A stretch of 64,000 nt of DNA from Ligula intestinalis (taxonomy: Eukaryota > Platyhelminthes > Cestoda > Diphyllobothriidea > Diphyllobothriidae), in assembly GCA_036362985.1 (NCBI GenBank), contig JAYGXS010000008.1, positions 12,696,251-12,760,250 of the forward strand. The letters run 5' to 3'. Shown piece by piece: positions 46,916-57,406 of this stretch (position 1 is its first letter; each line of letters opens with the position of its first letter). The position numbers and the translations under genes are program-made. The notes under the pieces were generated by a model, which saw only the letters and a list, made by a program, of their open reading frames with translations, was not told the DNA's origin and searched no databases.

Positions 46916-49037
46916 TTTTCTCCAATGAAATGGCCCTTTCTACTGTTTTTCAAAGTGACGTATCGGTCAGTGGTGCCGTGCAAAATAATAGCCCAAACCA
47001 GCCTGATATCAAATAGAGATAAGCAACCATCATCACGGCTTCAACGCAAAGTAGAATTTTTTGGCTTATAATTTATCTAACCTATTCATAGCAGCTAATA
47101 ACCGGTCACTGACTCCACACATAGATATTGGCAAAAATACGAATGAGCCATTCATGCAAAATGACGTAATTTTTGGCAGAATAACAAAGGAAACGCTAAG
47201 AAAACTAAAATAAAGATGCTTTACTGAATAAAGAATAACTAACGTACGAATTATTCCGGAACACAATTGAAGTCTACTATTAAAATTTTACTAGGCTGAA
47301 ATTCTAGCGGCAAAGACAATTAATTTCGCCAGTTGGTTTTTAACCGCCGACTTAGTGGCCGAAGAGATACTTCTGCTTCTTACTGATTTGTACGTATTAT
47401 CTTACGCTTTTTTACTAGTCTTTAGACAATTTAACCCTTAGACTGTATGGTTAGTTGATTCATTATAAGCTACTGAGATTTACAATTTGCGATCACCGCC
47501 GTTGACGACTTTTTATTCCTATTTCCCGATTTTTTAAGTACTTTTCTGTTGAATTGCTTGGACTTGCTGTACCTGGAATCGTACCTATCTAGTTGGCCTT
47601 CATGCAGTAGCACGCCAATTAATCCAAGATGAAATAGCGATGATTTGCAAAATAATAAAGAATATCAGCGTTATCTTTTTCTCCCTTAATTAAGGACAAA
47701 CGATTACATTAGGCAACCTTAAAGAAAGCGATGAATAATCCAAGCGTCTTGAGTACTTAGATCATAAACGCTAAGTCCACGGTGAATAGATTGACCAAAC
47801 TACTAACGATTGCTGGTGCTATATCATAAGCAAAGAAAGCAAATATTGCCGGTTGAAAGTAATTGCGTTTCTTCTGTCTATTAATATGGTCTTTCTAAGT
47901 TCCTGATTGTACTTCTCCCTGTGTCTCGATCGATTAATAACCTTCTCTACTAGCGACAAGAACAAGATCTTGACTTGACTTGAACCGACCTAATATATCG
48001 CCCCAGCTTTCGAACTGACGTCGTTTTCATTGCTTCGTGATAGGCTGAGGTTGAACTATTAGAACGAACGAGCAATTTGGCCAACACACCTCGAGCATCT
48101 TTCTTGAATGGTATTTGCCCTTCACAGAATGCCCTATTGACAAATGTGTATTACTGCATTGGATACAATGGTGGTTTACTTCACTTGAAGTATGATCCTC
48201 CGGGAAAAATGGTCACAAAATTACTTGTAAATATCCCTTAAAATACCGTCCTCTCCGGGCGTTCTTTTTTTGCTTAGATTTGTTTACTGCTCCTATGATT
48301 TCCTAAGAATGCAACCACACAACGCTGCAGAAGCTAGAGAGTGATATAATCGCCTCGCAGACATGGTAAGGGTAATCGAAATCGATGTGCTCGGATGGCA
48401 CATTGTTGTTATCAGAATGACTACAATCCTGCAAGTAAAATAGCATGAAGAAAATTGAATAGAAAGTTTAAGATTTGCGTATTTTAAAATTGGACTTTGC
48501 TCATTTTACAATCGACGTATCGGAATTAAAAAATAGTCCCTTATGGGATAGAATTTGGTCGAGGCACTATGTTGGCACGAGATTCTCTCCTTCCAACAAT
48601 TGTCGACTAATCTGATGACAGGTTTGAGTATGAAGAACTCTAGAGGTCTCTGTTGCGAAGTCAGTATAAATAAAATGGTTCATTTTATTAGATACTCATC
48701 GCTATCGGCACTAACAGGTAAAACAGCTGTTTGTCAATTGGACTGACATTGCTTTTCTGCTCATTAGTTAGTGGGTGGTCAGAGGCTAAAGTGAACGAAA
48801 CTTTTGAGTAAGTCTGGGAATCTCCTGATGAAAATCAGCGATATATTTTTCTTCCTGGGAGCAAGTTGTCGAACATATACGGTTTCTTCTAGGCATATTG
48901 CGTTTTGCACTGGAGGATGTTAACCTCAACAAACGAATAATATGTGCACTGCTGGCCGCTTTTCAACGTAAGGAAAGTGGTCCGTGTGGTTTATCTTCGA
49001 TAGTGGACAGGCAGTTCTTTCATTCTCTGTCGCACTT
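46916..49037. other. AT-rich stretch, no recognised gene
   Basis: Contains only short frames. It precedes the PI4KB-like exons, so early non-coding or short coding exons could be hidden here, but I cannot support any. Confidence 0.4.
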
Positions 49038-49430
49038 TTATAAGAACTTAATACTGATCTGATTGAATATAAGGCGTTCGGTAAAAAGAATTGTCAATGT
49101 GTAAGTGGCAAATTTTGCGATTTCAGAACAAATAAAACTGTCTTCCTCAAAGTTTGTTTCAAGCGCCTGACTTGCCTGTCTCCCTGGGGGCTTGTGTGAA
49201 ATTATACTGTCTCTCGACAATCTCTTATGACAGAGGAATATTTGAACTTCGTTTGACATGAATGCCCATTCCCGATCAGTGTGTATGTACGATGGAGTAC
49301 ATAATATGGAGAAGAGCTGGCATAAACATATAATGACGGTTACGGCAATCGGATTATTACAGACAAATAAAAGTGAAAAGTGATAGAGATTGTTGGTTAC
49401 CAACGGAAGTGAGCCCTGGAAATCGGCAAT
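49038..49430 (-). pseudogene. Ty3-type integrase catalytic-core fragment
   Basis: On the minus strand, MIADFQGSLPLVTNNLYHFS holds the first catalytic aspartate (about 49424). CLCQLFSILCTPSYIHTDRE carries the second aspartate, followed by WAFMSNEVQIFLCHKRLSRD and a decayed YHPPGN-like segment. The catalytic glutamate region is not convincing. Integrases of Ty3-type elements insert the DNA copy into the genome. It is a different subfamily from that at 44100-45110, and no RT or gag is nearby on this strand. It lies just upstream of, and antisense to, the tentative first PI4KB exon. Confidence 0.7.
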
Positions 49431-49462
49431 CATTCGAACTCCTTGATAGCTTTGTGCTTTAG

Positions 49463-49638
49463 GCATCGAGGAGCGTATATCTGTCGATCATTTGCCAATA
49501 ATCAAAGCAAATCGACTTTACGTGGTCTTCATCGTCTACCACCAGGATTTAGGTTCTCTAAGGGGATGAGGAGTGCGCAATCATCTCTTAGACGGAACAC
49601 CACGAATCTCCACTCGCATAAACCTGTACTCAACATAA
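49463..49638 (+). CDS. PI4KB: Tentative exon upstream of the PI4KB helical region
   Basis: Acceptor TTTGTGCTTTAG ends at 49462 and a donor GTATGC starts at 49639. The exon is 176 bp with one open frame giving a basic, Ser-rich peptide (CRSFANNQSKSTLRG, MRSAQSSLRRNTTNLHSHKP). It ends with one base of a codon, which the next exon (50064, starting GT) completes as AGT, so the phase fits. N-terminal regions of PI4KB proteins are disordered and poorly conserved, so similarity cannot confirm it. The support is splice sites and phase only. It could equally be a chance open stretch. Confidence 0.4.
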
Positions 49639-50063
49639 GTATGCTTACCAGGATTTTTCGCTCTTTCTTTGCTTATTACTTCTAGTCTTGCGTTTTACGT
49701 CATATCACTTTTCAGATGTCTGCTGAATGCCTCAATTTGATTTGGTTACAAATTTGTGTAATTTTATTCACTATTCAGTTTTCCTGTCCGCGATTTTAAC
49801 TTTTTCTTCCCTACTTGCCTGTTTTCTCTCTTAGCTGCTTACAATACTCATCTACGAACTCTAAGTAATCTCGAATCTATGAGCCTAATTCGTAAGGGTA
49901 GCAGTTCGTCTTCAAACGCTCTGTATGAACAATGACAACCCTCGCTATCACTGTCACCAATGGCTCTTTGGACGGTAAGTTCGTTGTATTTCGAAATAAT
50001 ATAATACTGGAGATATGGACAAAACCCGCATAGTTTTTTTCTGATTTTGGTCTTTGGTTGTAG

Positions 50064-50282
50064 GTCCCGTCTCCGTGATAGGCGAGGCCAAGAGATTCCC
50101 TACGTCTCATTCTGAGGAGAAAATCGAAGTTGTCGAAAAAGCCCAGAATCACTCCGACGAGCAGTTTTTCTCTCAAAATTCATCCTCCTTGTTACGTCTA
50201 TTCGAAAGTAGTGTCTTCAATATGCACTACGCCATTCACTATCTGTTCAATTCTCATGAACCAGGCGTTCAAGAATATCTCG
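50064..50282 (+). CDS. PI4KB: PI4KB-like lipid kinase, exon covering the start of the helical domain
   Basis: Phosphatidylinositol 4-kinase beta makes PI4P on Golgi membranes. This 219-bp exon has acceptor TCTTTGGTTGTAG and donor G|GTAAGC. It starts with two bases of a codon and ends with one. The second half reads SSLLRLFESSVFNMHYAIHY and LFNSHEPGVQEYL, which matches the conserved start of the PI4KB helical (lipid kinase unique) domain, where vertebrate proteins have LLRLFESKLFD and NSKEPGVQAY. The first half (GEAKRFPTSHSEEKIEVVEK) is variable, as in the family. The next exon continues the same block, which makes chance very unlikely. An apparent downstream extension to 50293 simply reads into the intron. 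Confidence 0.87.
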
Positions 50283-50584
50283 GTAAGCTTTAAGCAGCGT
50301 TTTCTCAATCTAAAAATGCAGCCTCTGTTTTATTTCATGAAAGGTTTATAGAATATAAGATAGTTCACTGTTGTGCCAATCCTTTACCGCATTTATGCCT
50401 CATTACCCACCAATCACATTTTTTTCAGGGAAGTGCTTTACACTTTAGCCCCGCACAACACCTTGTAGTTAAATCGTTTTTATCTTGATTTCACATACAC
50501 ACAAAGTCTTCTTCCTGTGTTTTTCTGTCTCGACTAGATGATTTTTTGTATTTACAATGCAGCCTCTGCTTTATTTCAGTAGAA

Positions 50585-51085
50585 AGGTTTGGCAGATTTG
50601 CTTAACGCAGTTGACCCAACTGTAAAAAATTCGCGGTGTTGGTGGCAGTTGAACTCAAGCAGCAGGGAAAGGCTTTTGCGCAGCCAACGCTCCACCATTG
50701 AGCTACGAGGCTCTCTGTGTGCCGTGAATTTAACCACAATTGGGTCGATTTACCTGGCCAGCCTACTGCTCGAATGGAATCTACCATTACGGATACATTA
50801 AGCTGACTGCTCAGGCAGGATTTCCTAAGCAATCCTCTAGAATCTATCAGAATGACTACTAGGCCCACTAAACTGTTAGGAGGCTTTGGTAGATTAGATA
50901 ATTCGGTTGACCCAATTGTGAAAAATTCGCAGCCTCCATGAGAGTCGAACCCACACGGCAGGGAAGTCTTTTTCGCGGCGCACGGTGAGCCTCGTAACTC
51001 CATTGGCTGTGCAAAAGCCTTCCCCTGCTGGTGTGAGTTTGACTTATGCGGGCCGCGAAATTTTCACAATTGGGTCAACTGAATC
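50585..51085. repeat. SINE-B units: reverse unit, spacer, and an inverted pair
   Basis: 50585-50725 is a reverse tRNA-like unit (TTTGGCAGATTTGCTTAACG, GCCAACGCTCCACCATTGAG, TACGAGGCTC). 50726-50880 is the shared spacer. 50895-50985 is another reverse unit (GTTGACCCAATTGTGAAAAA, GAGAGTCGAACCCACACGGC), and 50983-51085 is a forward unit (GTGAGCCTCGTAACTCC, CACAATTGGGTCAACT). All lie in the PI4KB intron between 50282 and 51898. Confidence 0.68.
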
Positions 51086-51269
51086 TGCTTTACTTCGTGA
51101 AGGGTTTATGGAATATATAAGGCAGAGCTCACTTTTGTGCCAGTCGTTTACTGGATTTATGCCTCCACCGTCCAGTACTTGCCTTTGCTCAGGGAATCAC
51201 CTTAAACTTAAGCCCCTCACAATGTTTTACATTCAGCTGGATTTTATATCGACTTCACACGCGAGGTGT

Positions 51270-51545
51270 TTTTCCTGCTGCTGATAAACGCTCACCGTAC
51301 CGCTAACGCGACTTACCTGTCCCGCTCTGTCTTGAGTCCCACCAGAGGCCCTAACTGCCGTAAGATCTGGTAATATAGACAGGTAGCATTGCCGGCAAAG
51401 AAAACTGGAACTGGAATGACCATTTCTGGCTTATTAGCCGTCGTCAGCTAGTTATACCTGCACCAAATTGGCGCCCTACCTGAGTCTCGAACTCGCGACC
51501 TTTTTGCTCAAAGTAGAACGCCCTCTTTCCTGACCTAAATCGGTT
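51270..51545 (-). repeat. SINE-A copy (reverse), nearly full length
   Basis: The + strand shows the tail TACCGCTAACGCGACTTACC and CCCGCTCTGTCTTGAGTCCC, then GCATTGCCGGCAAAG, CATTTCTGGCTTATTAGCCG and the head GAGTCTCGAACTCGCGACCT. It lies head to head with the next copy, in a PI4KB intron. Confidence 0.75.
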
Positions 51546-51775
51546 AGAAAACGAGCTCGTGCCTCAGTGGTTAGGACGTTTGGTTTTGATCAAAGAGGTC
51601 GCGAGTTCGAGGTCCGAGTGGGGTGCCACCTGGGTCTGGGTATGAATGGCCATTCCAGTTTCCCTTGTCTTTATCCTACCAGCTGTTACGGCAGTCGAGG
51701 TTGCTGGCGAGGCCCAAGGCAGAGTGGGACAGATGATATCTGTTAGCGATCAGGTGAGCATTCATTAACAACTTT
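51546..51775 (+). repeat. SINE-A copy (forward)
   Basis: Head GAGCTCGTGCCTCAGTGGTT (box-A-like), GGTCGCGAGTTCGAGGTCCG (box-B-like), GGGGTGCCACCTGGGTCTGG, a short body, then GTTAGCGATCAGGTGAGCAT. Confidence 0.77.
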
Positions 51776-51897
51776 GCATTTAGCGCACACAAGGTCTTCT
51801 GCCTGTGTTGTTATGCCCTGGTTAAATTATTTTTTGAGTTTGAATAGTTGGCAACAGTCGCTTTCTTGCATCTTGATTTGGCCGCTCTTCTCTTTAG

Positions 51898-52015
51898 CTC
51901 GCCGTTTATTCTCCTTTCCTAACGAAGCCGTGGACTTCTATCTTCCCCAACTGGCTACATTGTTCATTCGTTTTCCGACGCGGTCAAAGCATCTTTCTGC
52001 ATATTTTAGCCACCG
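51898..52015 (+). CDS. PI4KB: PI4KB-like lipid kinase, second helical-domain exon
   Basis: A 118-bp exon with acceptor CGCTCTTCTCTTTAG and a strong donor CG|GTAAGT. Joined to the preceding exon through the split codon G|CT it continues with [20 protein letters not shown], then LFIRFPTRSKHLSAYFSHR. This matches the PI4KB helical block where the human protein has [20 protein letters not shown] and IKPYIVHRC. DFYLPQL is a hallmark of the lipid-kinase helical repeat. The 1.6-kb intron before it contains SINE-B and SINE-A copies. Phase at the end is two bases (CG). Confidence 0.9.
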
Positions 52016-52464
52016 GTAAGTTACTTCTAGATACTCCATAGTGTAGTTGCCTGTGTGTAAATGTCTTATTTTGTCGAAGTGAACCAATTAGCAGGCTATT
52101 GCATTATGTATGCGTATGCATTGGCAACTCAGTAATTGCATTCTAGTTAAAATCAAACCAAGCCAGGCTGCCACCACAACAGACGCGTCTTTAACCGCGT
52201 TCCCACCCGCCCTCACGGCGGCCAAGGTCTGCTACAACAAACCTTACGGTGGATCTATCTCCCCTCCTCTACATCTATGTTTTTGACGATGGAGTAGCCC
52301 CTCCCGACCATGCTGCTGCGACTTCTTTTCCTCGCCGCCGGGATTGAAGCCCACCCGACGGGGCTCGTGATCCAACAAGGGCTACTAGCCAGCCAGCCAC
52401 CTAACTTGTTTTCAGAGAAAGAGATTTGAATGTAAAATAACTTCTTTTTATTAATTTTTTACAG

Positions 52465-52713
52465 TGCTTCAACCTCTATCCGATTTGCGACCCAACTGGC
52501 TTGGCTTCTTGAGACGCTAACTGCAGAGGACTGTGTCTCTCCACCAGCCACCGTTTTGGGTACCCACGAGCTGCCGCCAAATCGCGCGCCCCCGGAGGCT
52601 TCCCCGTACCCGGCTGCAGCTGATTATAGAGACCAGAGGGAAGAAAACCACAACTCCTCGCCTACTTCTTGTACCTCAGTTTCATCGGATAAGGTCTTTC
52701 CTACAACTGCCTG
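52465..52713 (+). CDS. PI4KB: PI4KB-like lipid kinase, third exon: end of helical block and linker
   Basis: A 249-bp exon. Acceptor TTAATTTTTTACAG ends at 52464 and donor CTG|GTGAGC follows 52713. The split codon CG|T gives Arg, so the junction reads SHR-ASTSIRFATQLAWLLETL, parallel to [20 protein letters not shown] in human PI4KB. After that the peptide becomes Pro/Ser-rich and disordered (PPNRAPPEASPYPAAADYRD, EENHNSSPTSCTSVSSDK), as expected for the linker between helical and catalytic domains. Without splicing, the frame stops at 52715-52717. A competing frame starting at 52533 gives an Arg/Leu-rich peptide and is a shadow. Confidence 0.82.
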
Positions 52714-52909
52714 GTGAGCAATACTTGAGCGGTCTTCTCGCGGTTATTGTCTGCTTGGCGATTGAGCAAACATTTGCTTAATTGCAGTGGGGGTGTTTGT
52801 GCTCGCCACAATGATGTCTAGTGTGACTTAGTGCTGTTTGCACCAACCGTGCGTGTGTGCGTTTACATTCGTCATTTCCTCTCACTTACACATTTTATTA
52901 CCCTATGCA

Positions 52910-53220
52910 ACCAGCTGCTACGGCTGTGTGGAAGTCTGTCGAGGCCCAGGACAGAGTGAGACAAGTGAGTTCCCTTAGCGGTCGGTGAACGTTCATCAGC
53001 GTGTGTCAATATCCCCGACCTAAATCGGCAGGACAAGGAGCTTGTGGCTCAATGGTTGGGTTGTTAGACTCTGACCAAAAGGTCGCGATTTCGAGTTTCC
53101 GGTGGGGCACCACTGGGTTCTGGGTATAACTGGCTGATGACGGCTAAAAATCCAGAAATGGCCATTCCAGCCTCCTACCTTCTCTTTGACGGTAATACTG
53201 TCAGCTTAGGCTTAGCCAAA
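52910..53220 (+). repeat. SINE-A tail followed by a further SINE-A copy
   Basis: 52910-53030 is a SINE-A 3' part (GTCGAGGCCCAGGACAGAGT, TTAGCGGTCGGTGAACGTTC). 53035-53220 restarts with the head GAGCTTGTGGCTCAATGGTT and the body GGCTGATGACGGCTAAAAAT. It is tandem-like, as at 19195-19790. Confidence 0.7.
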
Positions 53221-53244
53221 GGAAGTAACAGCTTAAGATTCTGA

Positions 53245-53512
53245 GGTTTGGCAGATTTGCTTAACTTGAGTTGACTTGGTTGTGAAAAACTCGAGGCGTT
53301 CGGCGGGATTTGAAGCCGTGTAGTAGAAAAGGCCTTTACCGGAAGCCAACGCTCTACCCACCTAAACTACAAACGCCCCGCTGAATGCCTCGAGTTTTGG
53401 GGCGTTTGTAGCTCAGGTGGGTAGAGCGTTGGCTTCCGGTAAAGGCCTTCTCTACTACACGGCTTCAAATCCCGCCGAACACCTCGAGTTTTTTCATAAT
53501 TGGGTCAACTAA
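53245..53512. repeat. SINE-B palindrome: two tRNA-like units fused head to head
   Basis: 53260-53395 and 53397-53512 are almost exact reverse complements over about 120 bp with essentially no loop. Each arm carries GTAGCTCAGGTGGGTAGAGC (box-A-like), GTTGGCTTCCGGTAAAGGCC, ACGGCTTCAAATCCCGCC (box-B-like), CACCTCGAGTTTT and ATTGGGTCAACT. The forward arm is the cleaner tRNA-like unit. The acceptor-stem ends do not pair convincingly, so I do not call a functional tRNA. Confidence 0.82.
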
Positions 53513-53744
53513 AACTAGAGATTCGTGTGTGCATTTAAAGTTCTTCGTCATCATTTGCTTTCTATCTGCTACTACACATAAACTTTTGCGTTTTTTCCCT
53601 CCCTCTCCCTCTGCCTGTTGCAACTTCATCCTGCAGGTTAACACGCTTAAAATCACAGACTGTACTCATCAGTGTTATTTATCGCAGCATGCTGATTGGT
53701 AAGTTTAGCATGTCTCGCGGTCTTCTGGTGGTATTTGACTAGCT

Positions 53745-54610
53745 CCGCTTGAGGACCATCCTCCGAGTGAACTACATCGACTTCGTCTCAAATAATACAG
53801 TCCGTACTGGTTGCGATAACAGTTCGCAAGGATGTCCCAGCTCATCCACCAAAGATGACTCAGGTGATTTGGACACGTCCTTGGTCGTCAACCGCACAAC
53901 TGCTTGGGAAACATGGTCTGTCAGAAAGGCAGACATTCTACCGCTTGAAGTCTTTGACCGTTGGTGTCTTCGACGCCTCTTAAGACTGCTGGCAGGATCG
54001 AATTTCCAACGTCCACTTATATCGCAACTGTTTCAAACTACCAATTCTATCATCGTACATTCAGTATCGCCGATTACAATGGTTTGGCCATGTCCTGCGC
54101 AAATTATCGATGGACCTCTGCAGATTGGTTGACAACCTCTCTCGTAGTACAAGCTGGAGCTACCGACATGGTGGTCAGCTGAAGACGTGGCTCAACACTG
54201 TCAAGTCGAACGTCGAACGCATGGGCCTCTTAACTGTTTACGGCTTTCGACAATAGAACAAACACTGGATTAACATCTGCGAGGGGCTCGCTTCCGATCG
54301 CCGCTAATGGACCGCCGCTATTGGTGAAGCCGATTCATCCAACAGCTTCATCAAATCAGGTACAAGTCAACCTCACGAGCTCAGTGCTACTACCCTCTAC
54401 CAAAAACCTTTACCTTTAACTGAAACTTCGAAATGGGAGTCAGCTTAAAACCTGGCTTGGCTCAGTCCGTCAGGATATGGAATCGATTCTTGGACCTTTG
54501 GTACATACGGTCTTCAGCGCTGGCGAACAGAATGGATGGAACTGCTGTCCAGGTCTGCTGCCACGGATCGTAGCCGCAACAAGTGCAAGTCTTCTGGATT
54601 TGAGTAGTTC
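53745..54610 (+). pseudogene. RTE-like non-LTR retrotransposon 3' fragments, rearranged
   Basis: Recognisable C-terminal blocks of RTE-type pol occur out of simple order. 53745-53830 reads LRTILRVNYIDFVSNNTVRT. 53895-53990 reads TAWETWSVRKADILPLEVFD and RWCLRRLLRL, which should precede the first block. 54060-54110 gives RLQWFGHVLRK-like words. 54165-54300 reads GGQLKTWLNTVKSNVERMGL and WINICEGLASDRR. 54440-54590 is a second QLKTWLGSVRQDMESILGPL, then YGLQRWRTEWMELLSRSAA. So at least two partial copies overlap here. The RT core and endonuclease are missing. It is located in the large PI4KB intron, sense orientation. Confidence 0.72.
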
Positions 54611-55594
54611 CCTTCTAGCGTTTTGAATTTCTCTCAAAAAGATACGTCTTTCTCTTCGTTACTGTCGTATTTATTTTTTGAATGAGATCCTGAAGTCTTC
54701 TACTGTTTTTCGTTTCTTATTTTCCCCTGTTACTTGTATTACCTACCCAGGAGCCTGTTTAGTTCCTGATGGTATTGTAACGCACACTCAACATTCTCAC
54801 TTCAAACCCCCCCCCCCTAGTCACGTGGTGGGTGTCTGGTCTTTTTTTGAAATTGATACCTGTCTGATCACATGTAGCTCTCACCTCGACACATGCCATC
54901 CTCCACTTAGCCTGCTTCTCTCTCTCTCTTTTGAATGCGCTGGTATTGGACTCCACTTTGTTGTCATCAGGTTTACGGACCACGCCCCTGACGTAAAGTG
55001 CGCTCTGATCTCTAACCTTGCTGCATCTATCGAGGGGAAGATCGCACACTGTCATGCCTAATTTTATTAGTCCCTACAGTAGAGAGAAGAGCAGAAGGTC
55101 GTATCGTTTGAGCAAAATCTTTTGGTGAAATCCTGCCTTGGGGTCCCAGAAATTGTTTAAATAATCTAATGCTTTCGCGACAAAATAGCGCGCCATAAAT
55201 AAACACAGAAATTTACTTACATTTCTTACTTACTTATCGTTTATTGAGTGTGACAACTTTGGGCTTCTTTGCTTTGCTTATACTTTATTGGGTTTCTTGA
55301 TATTCCAGAAAAAATTGGTGTTTAGGATGTCATTTACTTCAAATTACCTGAGCTCCAACTTATCGTTCTTGAGTTAGATTAGTATAGCTCGCGGCGCGAA
55401 GCGCCACGCACACCTTCAATTTTCATGTGCGACAACTTTACGTTAGTTTCTTTCTATTTAGTTTATTTAACTTATTTGCATTTATGGTCAGTTTTCAGTT
55501 TACTTTTCAGTTCCTTATTATGCTTACTATTTTTATTTTAGTTTTGGATAATTTTTGAGTAAAGTTAGTTTACTTTACTTTATTTTATGACGTA
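54611..55594. other. Intronic, no recognised gene; T-rich tract at 55435-55600
   Basis: A 127-codon frame at 54678-55061 has no recognised family. 55435-55600 is a TTTAGTTTA-rich low-complexity tract complementary in style to 29711-29915. Confidence 0.45.
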
Positions 55595-55885
55595 TATGTG
55601 TACGCCGATCTGTTAGAGGACCCACTCATCCGTCCATGTTGCCATTAGAGAACTCACTGGAGCCTCCACCGCGAGGCGGCTAGGATATAGGCAGGAGGAC
55701 ATTACCAGCAAAGACATGGGACACTAGGAAGGCCTTTTCTGCCTCATTAGGCATCATGGGCTAGTGATATCCAACCATAGTGTGGCCGCGGAAATTTCTG
55801 CCACACCGAGACTTGAACTTGAGATGTCTTCCGTCAGAGCGAACGTCCTAAAAATTGAGCTACAAGCTCACGGTCTTGCCGGTAT
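55595..55885 (-). repeat. SINE-A variant (reverse), next to the mariner
   Basis: In reverse the head is GAGCTTGTAGCTCAATTTTT with TCAAGTTCAAGTCTCGGTG (about 55800-55880), then the body with CTAATGAGGCAGAAAAGGCC and CCTGCCTATATCCTAGCCGC. The tail (55595-55705) is repeated in the same orientation at 57423-57535. Confidence 0.65.
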
Positions 55886-55887
55886 TA

Positions 55888-57406
55888 CAGGGTGCCCTAC
55901 AAAAAACCCCTAAGTTTGTGATTGTTACGGCGGCCGGACCGCCCATGCCGTCACAATCGATGGCGGAGAAAACAGAACACCTGGGCCACATCCGAAGTGA
56001 AGCCGCCCCCGTTGGTTCGCACCCGCATTCATGTCGCCCATGTCATGCTCCGATCAGTGGTGAGGAGCACCCACACAACGTGGGTGGTGGTCGCAGAGGA
56101 GAAGGCTCTAAAATGCCAGGAATATTCTGGAAAGACGTGTAGACCCATGCCACAGCTAAGCAATTTCCAGCGCGAGGTCATCGTCCTATTCCGGAAAGAA
56201 CATCCAACATGGGGGTTGCAGAAATGTCGGAACATTTTGCCTAAATTTTTGGTGCCATTACAACTGACCAGTTTAGAGGTGTCGCGGCTGCATTCAAACA
56301 AGGTGGATCACCTGTAGCAAAGGTGCGTAAGCCTGGTAGTGGCACTTCTTGCAGGCACGATTCCCCAACAAGGCGAGCAGTCTTGGAACTTGCCGTAACT
56401 CCACCAGATCATCACAGAAGACATTCAAGTCAACGTGAAATTTGTAAAGAACTGGCTTTGTCAAAAGGGTATGTGCACAGAACAATTGCAAAATCCAATT
56501 TAAAATGTTTTCGACGTATTCAATGCCATGTTTTAACTGAAGCACACCAGCAAGCTCGAAAGACAAAGTGTGATGCCGTGCTTCAGCGCTTCGGTGCAAG
56601 ATAAAAATGGAAACAAGTGTGGTTCTCAGATGAATCATCATTCTGCTTGTCTGCACCACTGAATAGGCAAAATGAACGCATATATCGTGCAGTGGAAGTC
56701 AAAACTGATATTTCTGATGAAGATTTGCTGGTGGAGATAGACAAGCAGCAAAAATCTATCATGTGCTATGGTGCTGTTTCCTGGCAAGGCAAAACAGACC
56801 TCTATTTTATTGAAGGAGATGCTGCTGGGCAGGAAGGTGTTGCGCAGAGTCGGAGAACGAAAAAAAACTGTAAATCAGGTTGTTTACAGAGAGGAGATGT
56901 GCCCGCAGATGTTTACAGATATTGATCAAGTAATGCAGGGAGAACCCTGGACGTAGCAGCTAGATGGTGCAAAGCCACACTCTGCCAATGACACTGTCGC
57001 CTGGCTCCGAGTTAACACTCCAGATTTCATCACACCCCAGCAATGGCCATCCAAGAGCCCTGACCTGAATGTAATGGACTTTTTTATTTGGAGTGTACTC
57101 TTACAGGAGCTTCAGAGACGAAGAAAAGGAATCACTGATATTGAGTCAATAAAACATGTGTTGATGGACACATGGAACAAAATCCCTCTTGATGTCATTC
57201 GTCGAGCAGCTCAGAGCTGGATGGATCGCTTACGTCGCTGTTCTGCAGTTAATGGACAGCATTTTGAGCGGTATCTGTAACTTTTTATTAGGTAACAGTT
57301 TGTTAATTACACAATAAAGTTGTTAGTTATAATTGCAATCAATAATTTTTATTTTTATAACAGTATAAACCATCATAAATTTAGGGGTTTTTCGTGGGGC
57401 ACCCTG
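55888..57406 (+). mobile_element. Tc1/mariner element, complete with TIRs and TA target sites
   Basis: The 1519-bp element has TIRs of 30 bp with three mismatches (CAGGGTGCCCTACAAAAAAC left, CAGGGTGCCCCACGAAAAAC right, read inward). A TA flanks each end (55886-55887 and 57407-57408), the signature of Tc1/mariner insertion. The ends enclose one degraded transposase. The intact ends with a broken gene mean it can no longer move itself, though it could be mobilised by a related transposase. It lies in the sense orientation in the last PI4KB intron. Confidence 0.93.
56150..57280 (+). pseudogene. Mariner-type transposase, DD37D spacing, frameshifted
   Basis: Cut-and-paste transposase. The N-terminal DNA-binding part reads QLSNFQREVIVLFRKEHPTW and GLQKCRNILPKF, then in another frame GSGTSCRHDSPTRRAVLELA, REICKELALSKGYVHRTIA and LTEAHQQARKTKCDAVLQRF, ending at a TAA. 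WFSDESSFCL holds the first catalytic Asp (codon at 56629). The second is in QLDGAKPHSANDTVAWL (codon 56963-56965) after another frame change and a TAG. The third is in WPSKSPDLNVMDFFIW (codon 57077-57079). Codons two and three are in one frame with 37 residues between them, so the class is DD37D, closest to the maT-type groups. The C-terminus is at 57280. At least three disabling lesions. Confidence 0.88.

Noticed and set aside
53397..53480. Possible functional tRNA gene
   Set aside because: Box A and box B are good, but the acceptor stem does not pair and near-identical units recur as SINE-B parts.
54678..55061. 127-codon + strand frame as a further PI4KB exon
   Set aside because: No similarity to PI4KB blocks, and phase and splice sites do not fit the exon ending at 52713.
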